The notes beneath the pieces are model-generated. The model was given only the letters and a program-made list of their open reading frames with translations, was not told the origin of the DNA and made no database searches. A stretch of DNA of 64,000 nt from Trigonopsis variabilis. Lineage: Eukaryota > Ascomycota > Trigonopsidomycetes > Trigonopsidales > Trigonopsidaceae. This document shows, in pieces, positions 19,973-30,988 of the stretch. Where the stretch lies: assembly GCA_003707065.3 (NCBI GenBank), contig PPXM03000003.1, positions 62,001 through 126,000 of the forward strand, written 5' to 3'. Position 1 is the stretch's first letter, and each line of letters starts with the position of its first letter. The position numbers were made by a program, and so were the translations under genes.

Positions 19973-21429
19973 TCATGCTCTTGATCTTCTCAAAACCTCA
20001 AAACACGATATACAAACACAAGGCTCATAAGTTGGAATAAACACGGTGTAATTTTCATTGAGAGAGTCAGTTGCTGCTAGTACTTGTTCCATTTTATCCT
20101 TGCATTCCTTTAATGGGCGAATATAGGGGATCGCAAACCAAGGAAAATAATGATTACACTGAGAACATAAAAAATAGGCACCATATGCATGATATTCCGA
20201 CAAGTCAAATTTTTCTCTAGCCAACTCGATTGCTTGAAGATGGAGATTCTCGTCGATTCCTGGAATTCCTATCTTGAAGAGATCCCAATAGGGTCGAAAG
20301 CCGTCACCACAGTTGAGGGCTTTTGCGATCAAAGACTCATAATTCAAAGAACGAGGAATCAACCGTTCAGAGAGGGTCGGCACAATTTCAAGTTCTTGGG
20401 CTCTAGGAATACATTCCAGAAAGTCTTCACAGGGAACCCAAAGATTAGTAACTGGATCAAGTAATTGACTAGGTTTAACTGCAGCCTTGACTTTCATTTT
20501 TTTATTATTGTGAATGTATAGTCCCATTGTATAATACCGCTTTCCGAGGTCAATTGTCCAAGCAAGTTCCTGTAGGGTACTCAATCTACCGAGATTCAGG
20601 AATTCGTAGCCTGGCTTGGCCATGAAATAAACACTACTAACAGTATCAGGAAGGACGTCTAAGATCCCCACTCCTACCAAGATATGGTCAAGAAACATTA
20701 GTCGATGCGCAAAAAAGTTCCTAGCTTTTACCGAATCCTCTCCTTTTTTATGGTCAGTAACAGGCGTGCATGCAAGAAAGCTCAAGAACTGCTCCTCTGA
20801 TGCATCATCCTCTCCGTGGACATTTTTCTGATACTCTTTCCACAGCTCAAATTCAAGTTTTCGATATCTCTGATCCAGCGCGTCGATAACAGTAACATGG
20901 AATTTATGTTTAGGTTTAATTTTTGAACCTCGCTCTCCGACGGTTTCGCCCATTTTCGTTGCTTCTAGCCAGCCCTTTGATCCATTTAGATTTAGGTCAT
21001 TTGTGCTGGATTTTTCACAAGATACTAAGTCATATAGTATATAGTTATTAAATCTGCGCAATATCCGTTTGAATTCTTTAGTCAAAAGGAACAATTTAGC
21101 TTCGGTCCTTATAGAAAAGGCCGGACAGCACTGATGAGCAGGGTCAGGCTAGAAATTAATTTTTTGATGGGATATTAGTCATACCTTGTAGAGTAGTGAG
21201 CCGCTTCTAGTACATTAATGCCTCATTTTCTGTTGACGCTTTCTTACCTTCTGTAGCCTAATGACAGTAGCCTCTCATAATGATTCGAAGATATACGTTC
21301 ACAGTCTATATTGAAACTTGCACCATGGTTTCCTTTGCAGTACCCACACGTGCCTTTGCCTCGATATCCACTTGCTTTCCATTGAAATGAAGGCTCAATT
21401 GAACTTTTTCCGTCCATGAACAGATCCAT
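19973..21429 (-). CDS. ATE1: Arginyl-tRNA--protein transferase Ate1
   Basis: Three exons, 21248-21429, 21185-21206 (22 nt) and 19973-21148, with introns of 41 and 36 nt; 459 residues. Ate1 moves Arg from Arg-tRNA to N-terminal Asp/Glu of proteins, marking them for N-degron destruction. The N-terminal domain has TCGYCKGNHG (Cys 28 and 31) and, across two junctions, YRRSGSLLYKPDPAHQCCP with the vicinal Cys 75-76; these four cysteines are the set known to bind metal or an Fe-S cluster. The C-terminal domain has GVGILDVLPDTVSSVYF, LGRLSTLQELAWT, YYTMGLYIHNNKKM and the ...LLDPVTNLWVP block. The small middle exon is supported by exact restoration of the conserved Tyr-Lys-Pro segment. Confidence 0.95.
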
Positions 21430-21739
21430 AGCACCTTTACTTCTTGCAATATTTAACTTTATATCTATGAATTAGTACAAAGTCAATTGCACACCATAAT
21501 CTTACTAATCGAACAAGTTTTTTAGCGTGATGTCATGTTGACTCTTCACCACGAACTCTCTCAACTCGTCGATACGATCGATACACTCACGCGTGCCCTG
21601 TTACCAGGACTCGTCGATTGAAGAGCCGACAGAAACAATCCAAACTAAAAAATACAGGTTTCTACGGTTCTCAATCCATTGTTTCGAGAGTGTCTGAGAA
21701 TCTCCATAAAATATGCATTAGATTAAATCTAATCGACAA

Positions 21740-23539
21740 TCAAGGAGTATTCGGACCTATTTTGTATAAGTTATCCAAAAATCCAATTGCAATTTGGTCA
21801 ATGAGTCCAGAAGTAGCGATTGACCCGGCAACTCCATACAAAACTGCAGTCGTTCCTTCATTTAAGGGGGCTCCTTTTTCCAATAGAGCTGCGGTACATT
21901 CTTTCAAGTCTTTAATCAAGTCTCCCACAGCTCCTATAGTGGGAACTGTGCAAGCAATATGAAGCGCCGGAGGGCTCTGAAGAGCATTTAGATGCCAACC
22001 GCGCGATGCCATTGCATCTGCTAAGTTATAGATATTAAATTCATCGGATTTGAAGCTGACCACGCTCAGTAACGGATCACCAATTACCTGCAAACCAGGA
22101 ATATCCTCGATTTCCTGTTTGATTTTTCGAGCTGTACTCACAATATCTTTACAAGCCTTGATATAACCTTCCCGGCCGACATGCATCATTGTGGCCCAAC
22201 ATCCAGCCATAAGGGCGCCGGGACGACTACCGGCGAGCGTAGGAGAGGCATACACACCTCCTGGCCATTCAGTCTGCACATAATATTGATATTCACGGAG
22301 TTTGGAATCCCGATACATGAGCACACTGGAACCTTTAGGAGCAAAACCGTATTTATGAGTATCACAGCTAATCGAAGTCACACCGGAGACTCTGAAATCA
22401 AATAAAGGCAAAGGGTCGAAGCCAGCCTCTACAATAAAGGGAACAATAAATGATCCTAAACATGCATCAACGTGTAAGAGCAGCTCATATTTTTCGGCCA
22501 ATTTGCCTAATTGTTCGATTTCATCTATTATTCCATGAGGAAAATTAGGAGCAGATCCGACTAACATGCAAGTCCTTGGAGTAATCATTCGCTCAACGGC
22601 ATTGATGTCAACTTTCCCTGAGTCTTTAATAGGAGCCAATCTAAGCTTAATTCCAAAATAATACGAAGCTTTCATGAAGGCAGCATGAGCAGTCTCAGGA
22701 GCAACGATCTCAGGAGATATAATGCCTTCTTTCCGTGCTTTTGTCCTAGCAGCCAAGCATGCCAACAAAATGGACTCTGTCCCCCCAGAGGTAGTAGTGC
22801 CAACGCTACCCTTAGGAGCATGAAAAAGATTCAAAACCATCGAGACAACTTCAGCTTCCATTTTTCTAAGGCCAGGAAATACATCTGGATGCAGCTGGTT
22901 CGCAAAGGCATAATCTTGGTACGCTTTCGTCTGCAGATCCAATAAGTCCTTTCCTCCATTATACACTGCCCCTGACACTCTACCATGCTCCCAATCTGAA
23001 TGTTTGAACTTCAAGTTTTCTTCCAGTGCCATCAAGACATCTTCTTGTTTCCATCCGCGGGCACTCAGCTCGACATATTGTTCAGATCCTTGTTCAGCTT
23101 TCAACATAGACTTTTCAAGATCCTTTAATGCCTTACCCATCTGCTTGTCAACCTTAACTCGGACAGTTGGTGCTTTTAACAACATTCCATAGACACTCTT
23201 CTGCAGTGTAATTATGATGTTATTAATATATCCTTTCACTCCTTGGGCTCGCACTTCGATTCCGAACCACAAGAATCGTCTCAAGGCCCACCTGACAAGT
23301 TAGCTAGGCACTTAGTTCTCCAAACGCCGAATATATGACTTCACAGAACACAGAAGTGACAAATCTATTAGATATATACTTACACCGCGATTACTGTGTA
23401 CCCGCCCCTAAAGAGTTAATACGATATTGATCAATTCGGAGACCACGTACAGACTCAAGTACGGAGCTAAATGACCTAATTTGCCATCAACTCCAAGCAC
23501 TATTTTAGCTATAGCCTGATCCAATCCCGCCCCTAGCAT
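21740..23539 (-). CDS. DPL1: Sphingosine-1-phosphate lyase
   Basis: Three exons, 23451-23539, 23384-23407 (24 nt) and 21740-23291, with introns of 43 and 92 nt; 554 residues. It is a PLP enzyme of the ER membrane that cleaves long-chain base phosphates to ethanolamine phosphate and a fatty aldehyde. A short luminal N-terminus and one hydrophobic span (about YTVIAVWALRRFLWFG) precede the catalytic domain. Signatures: GKVSGAVY-like GRVSGAVYNGG, NQLHPDVFPGLRKMEAEVV, TTSGGTESILLAC, HVDACLGSF and the PLP-lysine motif SCDTHKYGFAPKG, then YYVQTEWPGGVYASPT. The first two exons are inferred from phase and splice signals and are less certain than the third. The end is followed by the short ATE1 promoter. 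Confidence 0.95.
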
Positions 23540-23728
23540 CGTTTTCTTCGTGAGTCCTCGATGGTGACCAGAGTTGCTTTGGTTACACTCCAAACGTCAT
23601 TGCGTTACATGCGCTCTTTCACGTTACTTAAAACCTATCAAGCGCGTTATAGCCTCTCTTTCTGCTCTATCACATAGCTCATTTATCCTCACAAGCATTA
23701 TCAATATATAACATAATATAATATACAC

Positions 23729-26224
23729 CTATATTTTCTTTGAAAACCATGGAAACCACCTTCGAAACCACCCTTCATGGTACACATTAGGATCATAATA
23801 GCTATTATGTAAGACATCAAGTGCATCAGTCAGCGACAAGCCCGCGTTTTCTAATTGTATTGTCATTGTCGGATGCAGAATATCCAAGTCATCTAGTCCG
23901 TTTCTAATTTCGTTTGGATCAGCTTGGAGAAATGCCGATAGCGACATCTCTTGCGGGCGCCCTGATTGAGACAAGTGATGATGTACGGGCGAAGCACCAT
24001 CTAACGAATCGATAGGGTCAATATCTTGCGCAGAATCTTGTGGAACCCCTGCGATATCGTCGCAATTGCGGGTATCGTCCTCATTTTCGATCCGAGATCC
24101 GAAAGGCCAACACCACCCTCGCTTTAAAATCCACCTATGATCTTCGATATCATATTGACTGTGGTGACGATGCCTTGAGGATTTCAAGGAGAAAGTGGTA
24201 TTAGTACGCCTTCTATGAACATCAGAACCAGAACTTTGACTATCATGCTCTGGGCCCCATAACCGCAGATCGTCCCGGAGCTGATCGAGCCAGGCATTGG
24301 ATTTCTTTCTAGAGAAGAAAGCAGACGGATGTCTGATGAGTATACCCCAGGCAAAGAAGAGGAAAGCTAAAAAATGTCAGTGTTTTATGGCCACAAACAG
24401 TCACTTACGTCGTATCTCAGTCATGAGAAGGAAAAGGCCGCTCAACGTGAGAGTATTGAAGCAATATAGGGCAGCTTTTGTTGCACCCACACTATCCATC
24501 AGATAGGAACATTGCCTGCTGTGGCTGAAAGCAGGAACACCGAATTTCTTGGAGGAATAAGTTTCAGGAATAGCTCTCTTGAATAAAGAATGAAGGTGAT
24601 GTGCTATCCGGTCAAATATTGTTGGGACGAGCTGTTCTTCTCCATGTCCTTCCATATTATCAGGACGAAAATGGCTGGGTTGATGTAGAGGATGACGAGG
24701 GTGAGGATGAGGATGCGGATGCGGATGCGGATGCTGATTATCCGCGGGCCCTACTCCGATTGGAAAGGAAGGATGATGATAAGGAGAAGGAGGAGAGACA
24801 TCAAAAGTAGACTCGGAGGAAGAGGAGCCGAAAGGAGTAACATCGTCTGGCTGGAAATGAGTCGGTCCATAAGGACGATGATCACGTGTAGCGTCGTCTT
24901 GAAGAGAATGTTGGAAGGAGAAAAAGAAAAGTTTACAAAAGCTTTCAGGAAAAAGAGAACAAAAGTCTTTGTAGTTTCTGGATGGAGAGGATATAGGAGA
25001 ATAAGCAACTTCGTCATCAGGTGAAAGACCATCGTGAGAGACTTCAGAGGTGTGCGCAGACGCTGTAGGTTCAGAGAGAAATCTTTTAGCTTGAAGGGGT
25101 CGCTCCGTGGTAGTAGAGTGGGATGGCGATGTAGAAGGATTAACCTGGGAATCTGTGAGATACCAAGGAGTAGGAACAGGTTCGAACGGGGAGTTAGACA
25201 CAAGAAGTTGACTAGAAGTGCTCAGTGCGGCTGCTGATAAAGCCTCTTGCTCAACAAGACACGTAACAAAAGCTGAAGACGCAGACTGATTGTTGCGGTA
25301 CCACTTTGTTCTCGAGACTGAATAGTCCACTGAGACGTAAATTAGGACGCAACAAATAAATAAGCAAAAAATGATGGTTCTCCAGCTTAACTGAATCATC
25401 CTAAAGAAGGAACGTATAAGTAATCGAATTTTGGTGGAGAGCTTCATTTTCACCCTATCATCGTCAGGACCAAACCTAGCTTCATACATAAGATTTGCAA
25501 CGTGATAGAGAGTCCTCGTTATATATGCCGAAGTCCAAATCTGTAACAAGAATGTCAAAGAGCAGAAGACAACCAAAGGAATGAATGTAGTATATATGGT
25601 AGCAGAAGCATCCGGACGACATACTAAAACTCCAGTGTACCAAATTTTTTGGGAAGAAATACCAGTGAAAATAGCAGATATTCCTAGCACGATGCATGAG
25701 AGAACATAGCGGTTTAACTTAAGAGACCAAACGACAGCAAAATGAATAGAAATGACTCGAGCAGACATCGACAAGGTTATGCCAAACAAGCCAAAAATAT
25801 AAAATAGGCCTTGCACAAGGCAGAGACGATTGTTTTTACCTGAAGCATAGGTTATGTCATCCGAACAATACACTTGAGAAGGGTTGATGTTAAAAAAAGC
25901 CACTGCAATGACAAAGATTATGGTACAAACGGATTGAATGGCAGTGAATCCATTGATGACTAAGCGCCGGTTAATTAACTGAGAAAGGAGCAAGAATGAC
26001 GCAAATCCAAATGATATTAAACCGCAAATGATCAAAGACTGAGATAAATGTTGGGTAGTCTCTGTGGCCGAAACTCTGACCATGCAAGGAGCACAACAAC
26101 CATACGAACAAACACGAGTCCGCAATAAGTTTGAAAACCCTCCTGAAGAGTTATGATTATATGCCATAGCCAAAGGGATCAGCGGTGCCGGGCAGACTGA
26201 ATAATTTCCACCATGGAGTGACAT
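23729..26224 (-). CDS. Fungal Frizzled/Smoothened-like seven-span receptor
   Basis: Two exons, 24409-26224 and 23729-24366, across a 42-nt intron; 817 residues. The N-terminus has CPAPLIP and the cysteine cluster CSYGCCAPC, typical of the fungal Frizzled/Smoothened-like membrane family, then hydrophobic spans beginning near residue 65. Conserved loop features include YCSDDITY and NNRLCLVQG before a span, and a Trp-rich KIWYTGVLVC loop. After the sixth span (about residue 305) a long Ser/Pro-rich insert includes a His-Pro run, and a last hydrophobic pair spans the exon junction near residue 600. The C-terminal ~200 residues are cytosolic, His- and Asp-rich. Ligand and coupling are unknown for this family. 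The receptor class is clear; the very long insert before the final span is unusual. Confidence 0.75.
24705..24734. repeat. Five-unit GGATGN hexanucleotide microsatellite
   Basis: Five tandem 6-bp units of GGATGC/GGATGA inside the receptor gene. Read on the minus strand they encode a run of alternating His-Pro. The hexamer unit keeps frame, so unit-number changes would lengthen or shorten the His-Pro run without breaking the protein. A run of this type could bind metal, but that is only a guess. Confidence 0.85.
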
Positions 26225-27119
26225 CTCGGGCCCTACAATCTAAACTCACAGGGGAGTACCTGTAGGGCTCGTCAGTAGAATCTTCCAATTGTTTAGAAAC
26301 TTGTTGGTTTCTGGTTTGAGCCCGCCTCTTATGTTTTTCTCTCACCTTGTGTAAATCCTGGCTTTGTCGTTGATATTACCTTGTCGATCCCGTCACGTGT
26401 GGTAGCGTTTTGTCGATCCCATCCTAATCCATCCCGTGTCGTTCATCGTCATAGCCAGAAATCAGTCGATCACTCTTTGACGCACCGAAAGCGTCCAGAA
26501 CTATTTACCTTCAGCAAGCTACTCCTGTGAAAAAGCAAAAGAACATCGACATACATCAAGTATACACCTAAGCAACAGGCGACTTACTACAGCATTATAA
26601 CGCTAGAACGAAGGCTGTTCTACTGTTATTTACTCTAAATGGAGCTGGAGAAAGCTGATTCATTCTTTGATTAAATTTCATTTCATTTATACTAGTCACC
26701 AAATCGAACTAGATCGGTTTATGGATCATGTGCTGATCGTCCTTGGTCAGAAGGTTCGATGCTGAGTTTTCGTTGTGGATGACCGTATTTCACAGAGCCA
26801 ACAATTATTGTATGGGATACTTTGGGACATTCTCACTTCTAAAGGATGCTGCAGCTCTATAAATCATTCTGGCAGTCCTAGGGGGAATATGTAATATGTA
26901 GATAGTAATGCGACTTGTCGACCTGAAATGCACAAGCTAAAGATCACAAGTGCTCAAATATGCGACCAATTCGTGTTCCTTCTTAAGTAAGAAGGTCGCA
27001 TTAGAAGCCATGCTGGTCCTGCTTTAGGTTGTAACACATATTGCACGCATGTGAGGCGTATCTGCTCTGAACAGGGGAGAGAGGAGGGGTAACAATAGAG
27101 GGTACGACGTTTTCACACC
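26225..27119. other. Intergenic, divergent promoters of receptor and Nudix genes
   Basis: No gene seen in 895 bp. The receptor-proximal part has an 11-bp direct repeat TTGTCGATCCC (26381-26391 and 26410-26420) flanking a CACGTG E-box (26394-26399) and a GTAGCGTTTT word (26402-26411). The remainder shows only short random open frames. Confidence 0.45.
26381..26420. promoter_or_regulatory. E-box flanked by an 11-bp direct repeat
   Basis: A CACGTG palindrome at 26394-26399 lies between two exact copies of TTGTCGATCCC, about 160 bp upstream of the receptor start codon. CACGTG is a standard site for fungal bHLH factors. Function is inferred from form and position only. Confidence 0.35.
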
Positions 27120-27733
27120 ATGGCTGCCCGGGTGATGACGGCCAGAGTAGGTCGAACCAATCAAAGTAAATAAGATACTAGAGCAGGATAATTAACTTAG
27201 AGGATATACTCCGGAGGGACTTCGATTAGTGGCAGGGGGGGTGGTGCTCTCGTCAGACTACAATAAGGTACTCCTTATCAGCTCTGAAAAACATCCAGAT
27301 CGTTGGGTCTTGCCAAAGGGAGGATATGAATTAGATGAGGCTACATTCGAGGAAGCTTGTGTGCGAGAAATGTGGGAAGAAGCTGGAGTTATATTAAATC
27401 CTCAGAATGGGTATCTATATTTTTTCATCTTATCTGACCTCCTATATAGTGTATATCAACAGTTGAAGCCTCTGGGTGTCATTGCGGATAAGCGTCCATC
27501 AGACGCGTTGACTCCAAGAGCTCCTCGAGCCTCTTACACTTTTTTCGAGACGGTTAATCCTAAACTAGCCGATGACTGGCCTGAGAGTAGTAAACGCAAA
27601 AGAAGATGGGTAATGATGTTTTCGCAGCACCTTCTAATACTTTATTTAGGCCACCTATTCAGAAGCAGCACTAGCATTCGGCTGTCGTCCAGAGCTTCTT
27701 GAAGCTTTAAATCGATCTTCTATCACCAAGTAA
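27120..27733 (+). CDS. Diphosphoinositol polyphosphate phosphohydrolase (Nudix, Aps1/Ddp1)
   Basis: Four exons, 27120-27165, 27203-27410, 27450-27609 and 27650-27733, with introns of 37, 39 and 40 nt; 165 residues. The Nudix domain begins RYTPEGLRLVAGGVVLS; the substrate lobe HPDRWVLPKGGYELDE leads into the Nudix box, which ends REMWEEAGV. The box holds one residue more between its first Glu and the Arg-Glu pair than the textbook consensus, as in yeast Ddp1. LGVIADKRP-type loops follow, then the C-terminal ATYSEAALAFGCRPELLEAL helix. The enzyme removes beta-phosphates from inositol pyrophosphates and also attacks diadenosine polyphosphates and polyphosphate. The placement of intron 2 leaves a six- to eight-residue insertion after the box, so its acceptor is less certain. 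It converges on calcipressin with 25 bp between stops. Confidence 0.88.
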
Positions 27734-27758
27734 ATATATTTTCTGCCAGGTAGCATAA

Positions 27759-28193
27759 TCAATCACTTTCCCTTTTCACGCTGCTATCTTTCAAAACCCC
27801 TCCATTTTCCAAATCAGGCTCAGGGGGTAACATGCCAGATCCATCGTTCTCCATTTCTGATGATTCAAGTATTATTCTATGTCCAAACTGAGACTCTGCC
27901 AACTGAATATTTTCTCTGGAATTTTGTAACTGAGAAGACAGGTCCTGAAGAAGGTCCTCGACAAAAGCATGATCATCAGGATGATGGGTGACTGAATTTG
28001 GAGGTCCTTCAACTGTAGACTCCCATTCAGAAGGAGGAGAAGCTGGTGGCGAAATGAACATTAGTCTGCGAGCCCTAGGCACCTGAAGATGCCCACTTTG
28101 TGTGATTTCCAAGGGAATAATTTCAAAGTTTGCGTCAGCTTCATGATCCGCGGTATTAGAGCTCACAGGGCTCGTGCAGCGATTGGCAGAATG
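27759..28193 (-). CDS. RCN1: Calcipressin (Rcn1/RCAN), C-terminal exon; N-terminus unresolved
   Basis: The last exon (145 codons) contains the family hallmark HLQVPRARRLMFISPPASPPSEWE, the calcineurin-binding/Gsk3-site segment (SPPxSPP), followed by EGPPN and an acidic-Ser tail ending in a PxIxIT-less low-complexity region. It is preceded by a 33-nt intron (28194-28226) with GTGAGA donor and CTAAT branch. One or more short exons should lie between about 28227 and 28520 and encode the RRM-like domain; several open pieces are present, but I could not join them into a convincing RRM, so the start is not given. Known role: regulator of the Ca2+/calmodulin phosphatase calcineurin. It is divergent from RFC5. 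Confidence 0.8.
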   Translation of the reverse strand, partial: HSANRCTSPVSSNTADHEADANFEIIPLEITQSGHLQVPRARRLMFISPPASPPSEWESTVEGPPNSVTHHPDDHAFVEDLLQDLSSQLQNSRENIQLAESQFGHRIILESSEMENDGSGMLPPEPDLENGGVLKDSSVKRESD

Positions 28194-28681
28194 CTAAGAT
28201 TAGACGGAACTCCTATCACTTCTCACATCATCCTCTTGCAAGGAGAACGAACTTCCTTTACCTAAATCTTTCTCATCAGTTGGACCACAGGGTGTTGCTG
28301 GCATGCCGCGACAGTGTAACGAGTGCAATCAAAAACCTGATTATTCTGGATATAGTGATACGTAATGTTCAGAAAATGAAGCAAAAACCTAATTACAAGA
28401 GGGATTTGGTGATATAGGAACAGTTTACACCAACGTACATTAAAAATGACGCTAGCAGAGCTGTGAGTTGACAAGTTCTCTATGTTCGCGACTTTTAAAG
28501 CACACCAGGACAAAGTTAAACTTCTTAAGAGAACATTATCGTTAGTCTAGTATAATCAGCTTCTCCTGAAAAAGACAATCTCGTCATTTACCGGTAAACT
28601 CACGGTGCTGCTTTGCAGTTTGAATGGCTTAATTAGCTGGTGCAACGATCTTTTAACGCGACGCGTGACAACTGGACTACG

Positions 28682-29881
28682 ATGGCTTTATGGCTGGACA
28701 AATACCGACCGAAAACACTAGATTCGGTTGATTATCATCAAGATATATCTTCTCGATTATCTGTATTAGTGAGTATTGTCACTTGAGTTAACTGATTCCA
28801 GGCTCATAGGCCAGATTTCCCTCATCTGCTCATTTATGGGCCCAGTGGAGCAGGCAAGAAGACTAGAGTCATTGCCACTTTGCGAGCTCTTTATGGACCA
28901 GGAGCAGAGAAAATAAAAGTTGATAGTCGGGTCTTTCAGACTGCCAGCGGGCGAAAGATCGATTTCACAATGGTATCCAGTATCTACCATATTGAGATCA
29001 CGCCGAGGTAACGTGGTTCGAGAGAATCGTACTTATTGTAGTGATATAGGAAATCAAGATAGAGCAGTAATTCAAGACTTATTGAAAGAGATTGCCCAGA
29101 GCCAGCAGATCAATCTGCGGGCCAAACAGCGATTTAAAGGTAACTGGAAGATGATGTTGCTAACTGATATTAATATATAGTTGTTGTCATTAATGATGCT
29201 CATCGTCTTTCTAGAGATGCACAGGCTGCTTTGAGAAGGACAATGGAGAAGTATTCGAAGAACATTCGGCTGATTCTTGTCGCCACATCCACATCCTCTA
29301 TAATCGCGCCTATAAGATCCAGGACATTGTTGGTTAGGATAGGAGCTCCCACGGATGAAGAAATAGCGATGGTGATATCTAAGGTGGCAAAGAAGCAAGA
29401 TGTATCAATGGCTCCCGATGTTAGTGAGCGAATTGCCCAGGCCAGTCAAGGTAATCTTCGACAGGCCCTGCTTATGCTCGAAGCTATGTATGTTCAATCG
29501 GATACGAAGGGTGCTCTGAGTTCCGCAGCTGAGGTAGTTCAACCAGATTGGAAGGAAGTCTGTTCCGAAATTTCCAATATTATTCTCAAGGAACGAAACA
29601 ATGACGGCGTCATTAAGATCAGATCCTTTTTCTATGATCTACTGACTCACTGCATTCCCCCTACGGATATTATCAAAGCTATTCTAGACTCTCTCTTGCT
29701 CGAGTCTGGTGAGGCATTAGCGAAAAAAGGAAAAAAGAAAGAGATCAATGAATTCCAAGCTAACATGGTACATGCATCAACGATATTTCAGGATCGCACA
29801 GTGCAAGGACAGAAGGTCATCTTTCATCTTGAAGCGCTGGCAGTGAAGGCCATGTATCTCTTTGAGCAACAAATACAATAG
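28682..29881 (+). CDS. RFC5: Replication factor C small subunit Rfc5
   Basis: Four exons, 28682-28768, 28802-29007, 29042-29139 and 29181-29881, with introns of 33, 34 and 41 nt; 363 residues. It is an AAA+ clamp-loader subunit that helps open and load PCNA, and also serves in Rad17, Ctf18 and Elg1 loaders. The N-terminus LWLDKYRPKTLD is the RFC box. Walker A is GPSGAGKKT at residues 42-50, the Lys-Lys form characteristic of Rfc5 (human RFC3) rather than Rfc2-4. Walker B reads VVVINDAH, with Asp-Ala-His where most subunits have Glu-Ala-Asp, then DAQAALRRTMEKY. Sensor 1 lies in LILVATSTSSIIAPIRSR; the SRC arginine finger is not the usual one, as expected for this subunit. Confident call. Confidence 0.96.
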
Positions 29882-29921
29882 CAAGATTCTAGAACTGATC
29901 GATGTACCACTAAATCATTGA

Positions 29922-30587
29922 TCATTCCGACTCAGCACGTGTGCTGTAATCAGAAAAGAGCCACCTTTTGGTATCAGCGTGGTCATCAGCAGAGCTAGAA
30001 CTTTGGATCGAAAAGACTTGAGGAGAAGATTGGATCCCATTTATAACAGTATTGCTGTCAGCCATCTCTTTTCTTGTAGGCGAGACACGGTTTCTAGTCA
30101 CATTAAACTTGATATCTTGCATTTGAGTATTTATGTTCGCAATCGTATGCATCATTATGCCTTGGCCATTCGAAATCGTCGATAATTGCTGACTTTGAAT
30201 CATTACGTTAGACGCCATTGAATCCATTAGCCTTTCTAGTCTGTCTAATCGAGTTCCGACTGATATTTGTTCGATGGGCTGGATGGTTGACTCTAACCGG
30301 GCGGCCAATTTATCAATCACTTCAGATGGCTCTGTCAATTTGAGCATCAGATCATATCTTACACTTTCGAGGACAATGAGCTGATCTCTAAGCCGCTCAT
30401 CCAATGAGCTAATCTTATCATCTAACCTTTGACACCAACAGCATAAAGACTGGTACTCTTCTAAAGTCTTGGGTTCTTGATGCCAATCGGGTAGGTAAAT
30501 CTCAGAACGCTGAGATAGTATATGAGCCAATATAGGATAATCTCTTACTGTGCGTATATCTGGTGGCTTTTGCGTCGTATCTGTCAT
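29922..30587 (-). CDS. Conserved-looking coiled-coil protein of unknown function
   Basis: Single exon, 221 residues, no family recognised. Residues 1-55 include PPDIRTVRDYPILAHILSQ and a WHQEPKTLEEYQSLCCWCQ segment with a CCWC cluster; residues about 55-160 are strongly heptad-like (DDKISSLDERLRDQL, VGTRLDRLERLMDSMAS) and should form a coiled coil; the C-terminal 50 are polar with clustered Ser. This shape suits a structural subunit of a small complex (spindle, centromere or trafficking), but that is only a guess. It ends 40 bp from the RFC5 stop, convergent, and its length and codon use look like its neighbours, so I take it as a real gene. Confidence 0.6.
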   Translation of the reverse strand: MTDTTQKPPDIRTVRDYPILAHILSQRSEIYLPDWHQEPKTLEEYQSLCCWCQRLDDKISSLDERLRDQLIVLESVRYDLMLKLTEPSEVIDKLAARLESTIQPIEQISVGTRLDRLERLMDSMASNVMIQSQQLSTISNGQGIMMHTIANINTQMQDIKFNVTRNRVSPTRKEMADSNTVINGIQSSPQVFSIQSSSSADDHADTKRWLFSDYSTRAESE

Positions 30588-30988
30588 TGGGAAATCATAG
30601 AAATCGTAACGGAACAGCGTGTCATCAAGTCGCTCTCCAACTGAAGGACCAATCCTTTGGTCAAGGCTTAGAAGATATAGCTAATTCTACCTATCGGTTT
30701 TCAAATACAGTTGTACTGTTAATGGTCTTTGGTAGACTTGGGAGCGCTCCTAACCCATCAGCATAGATTAGCCCATGCTCATCTTTACTCCATATTAAGC
30801 TCAAGAGAGCAACTCCGTCTTCAAATCTACGCAGAAAATGGCAGAGCTACAGATTTTATTCACATATATAGACTGCTTTTTGGTCAGATTTAACGCAGAG
30901 CTTCTGTAAATCAACATATGAAAATGATCAAACTTGGTACAAGATAAAGACTTATCATAAACATATATACAATGCCTAGCCCCATCAG
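30588..30988. other. Intergenic, no gene seen
   Basis: About 400 bp between the orphan coiled-coil gene and TIM9. Only short random frames; no repeats or RNA-like structures that I can support. Confidence 0.4.

Noticed and set aside
23392-23407. 15-nt GTATTAACTCTTTAG as a complete intron of the lyase gene
   Set aside because: Too short to splice and it does not keep frame; a 43-nt intron from a GTACGT donor with the same acceptor does.
24601-25237. Several plus-strand frames with Asp/Ala or Arg/Met repeats
   Set aside because: They are the complementary reading of the His-Pro microsatellite and Ser-rich part of the receptor gene.
26741-26775. GGTTCGATGC resembling a tRNA B-box
   Set aside because: No A-box at the right distance and no acceptor-stem pairing; no tRNA can be folded here.
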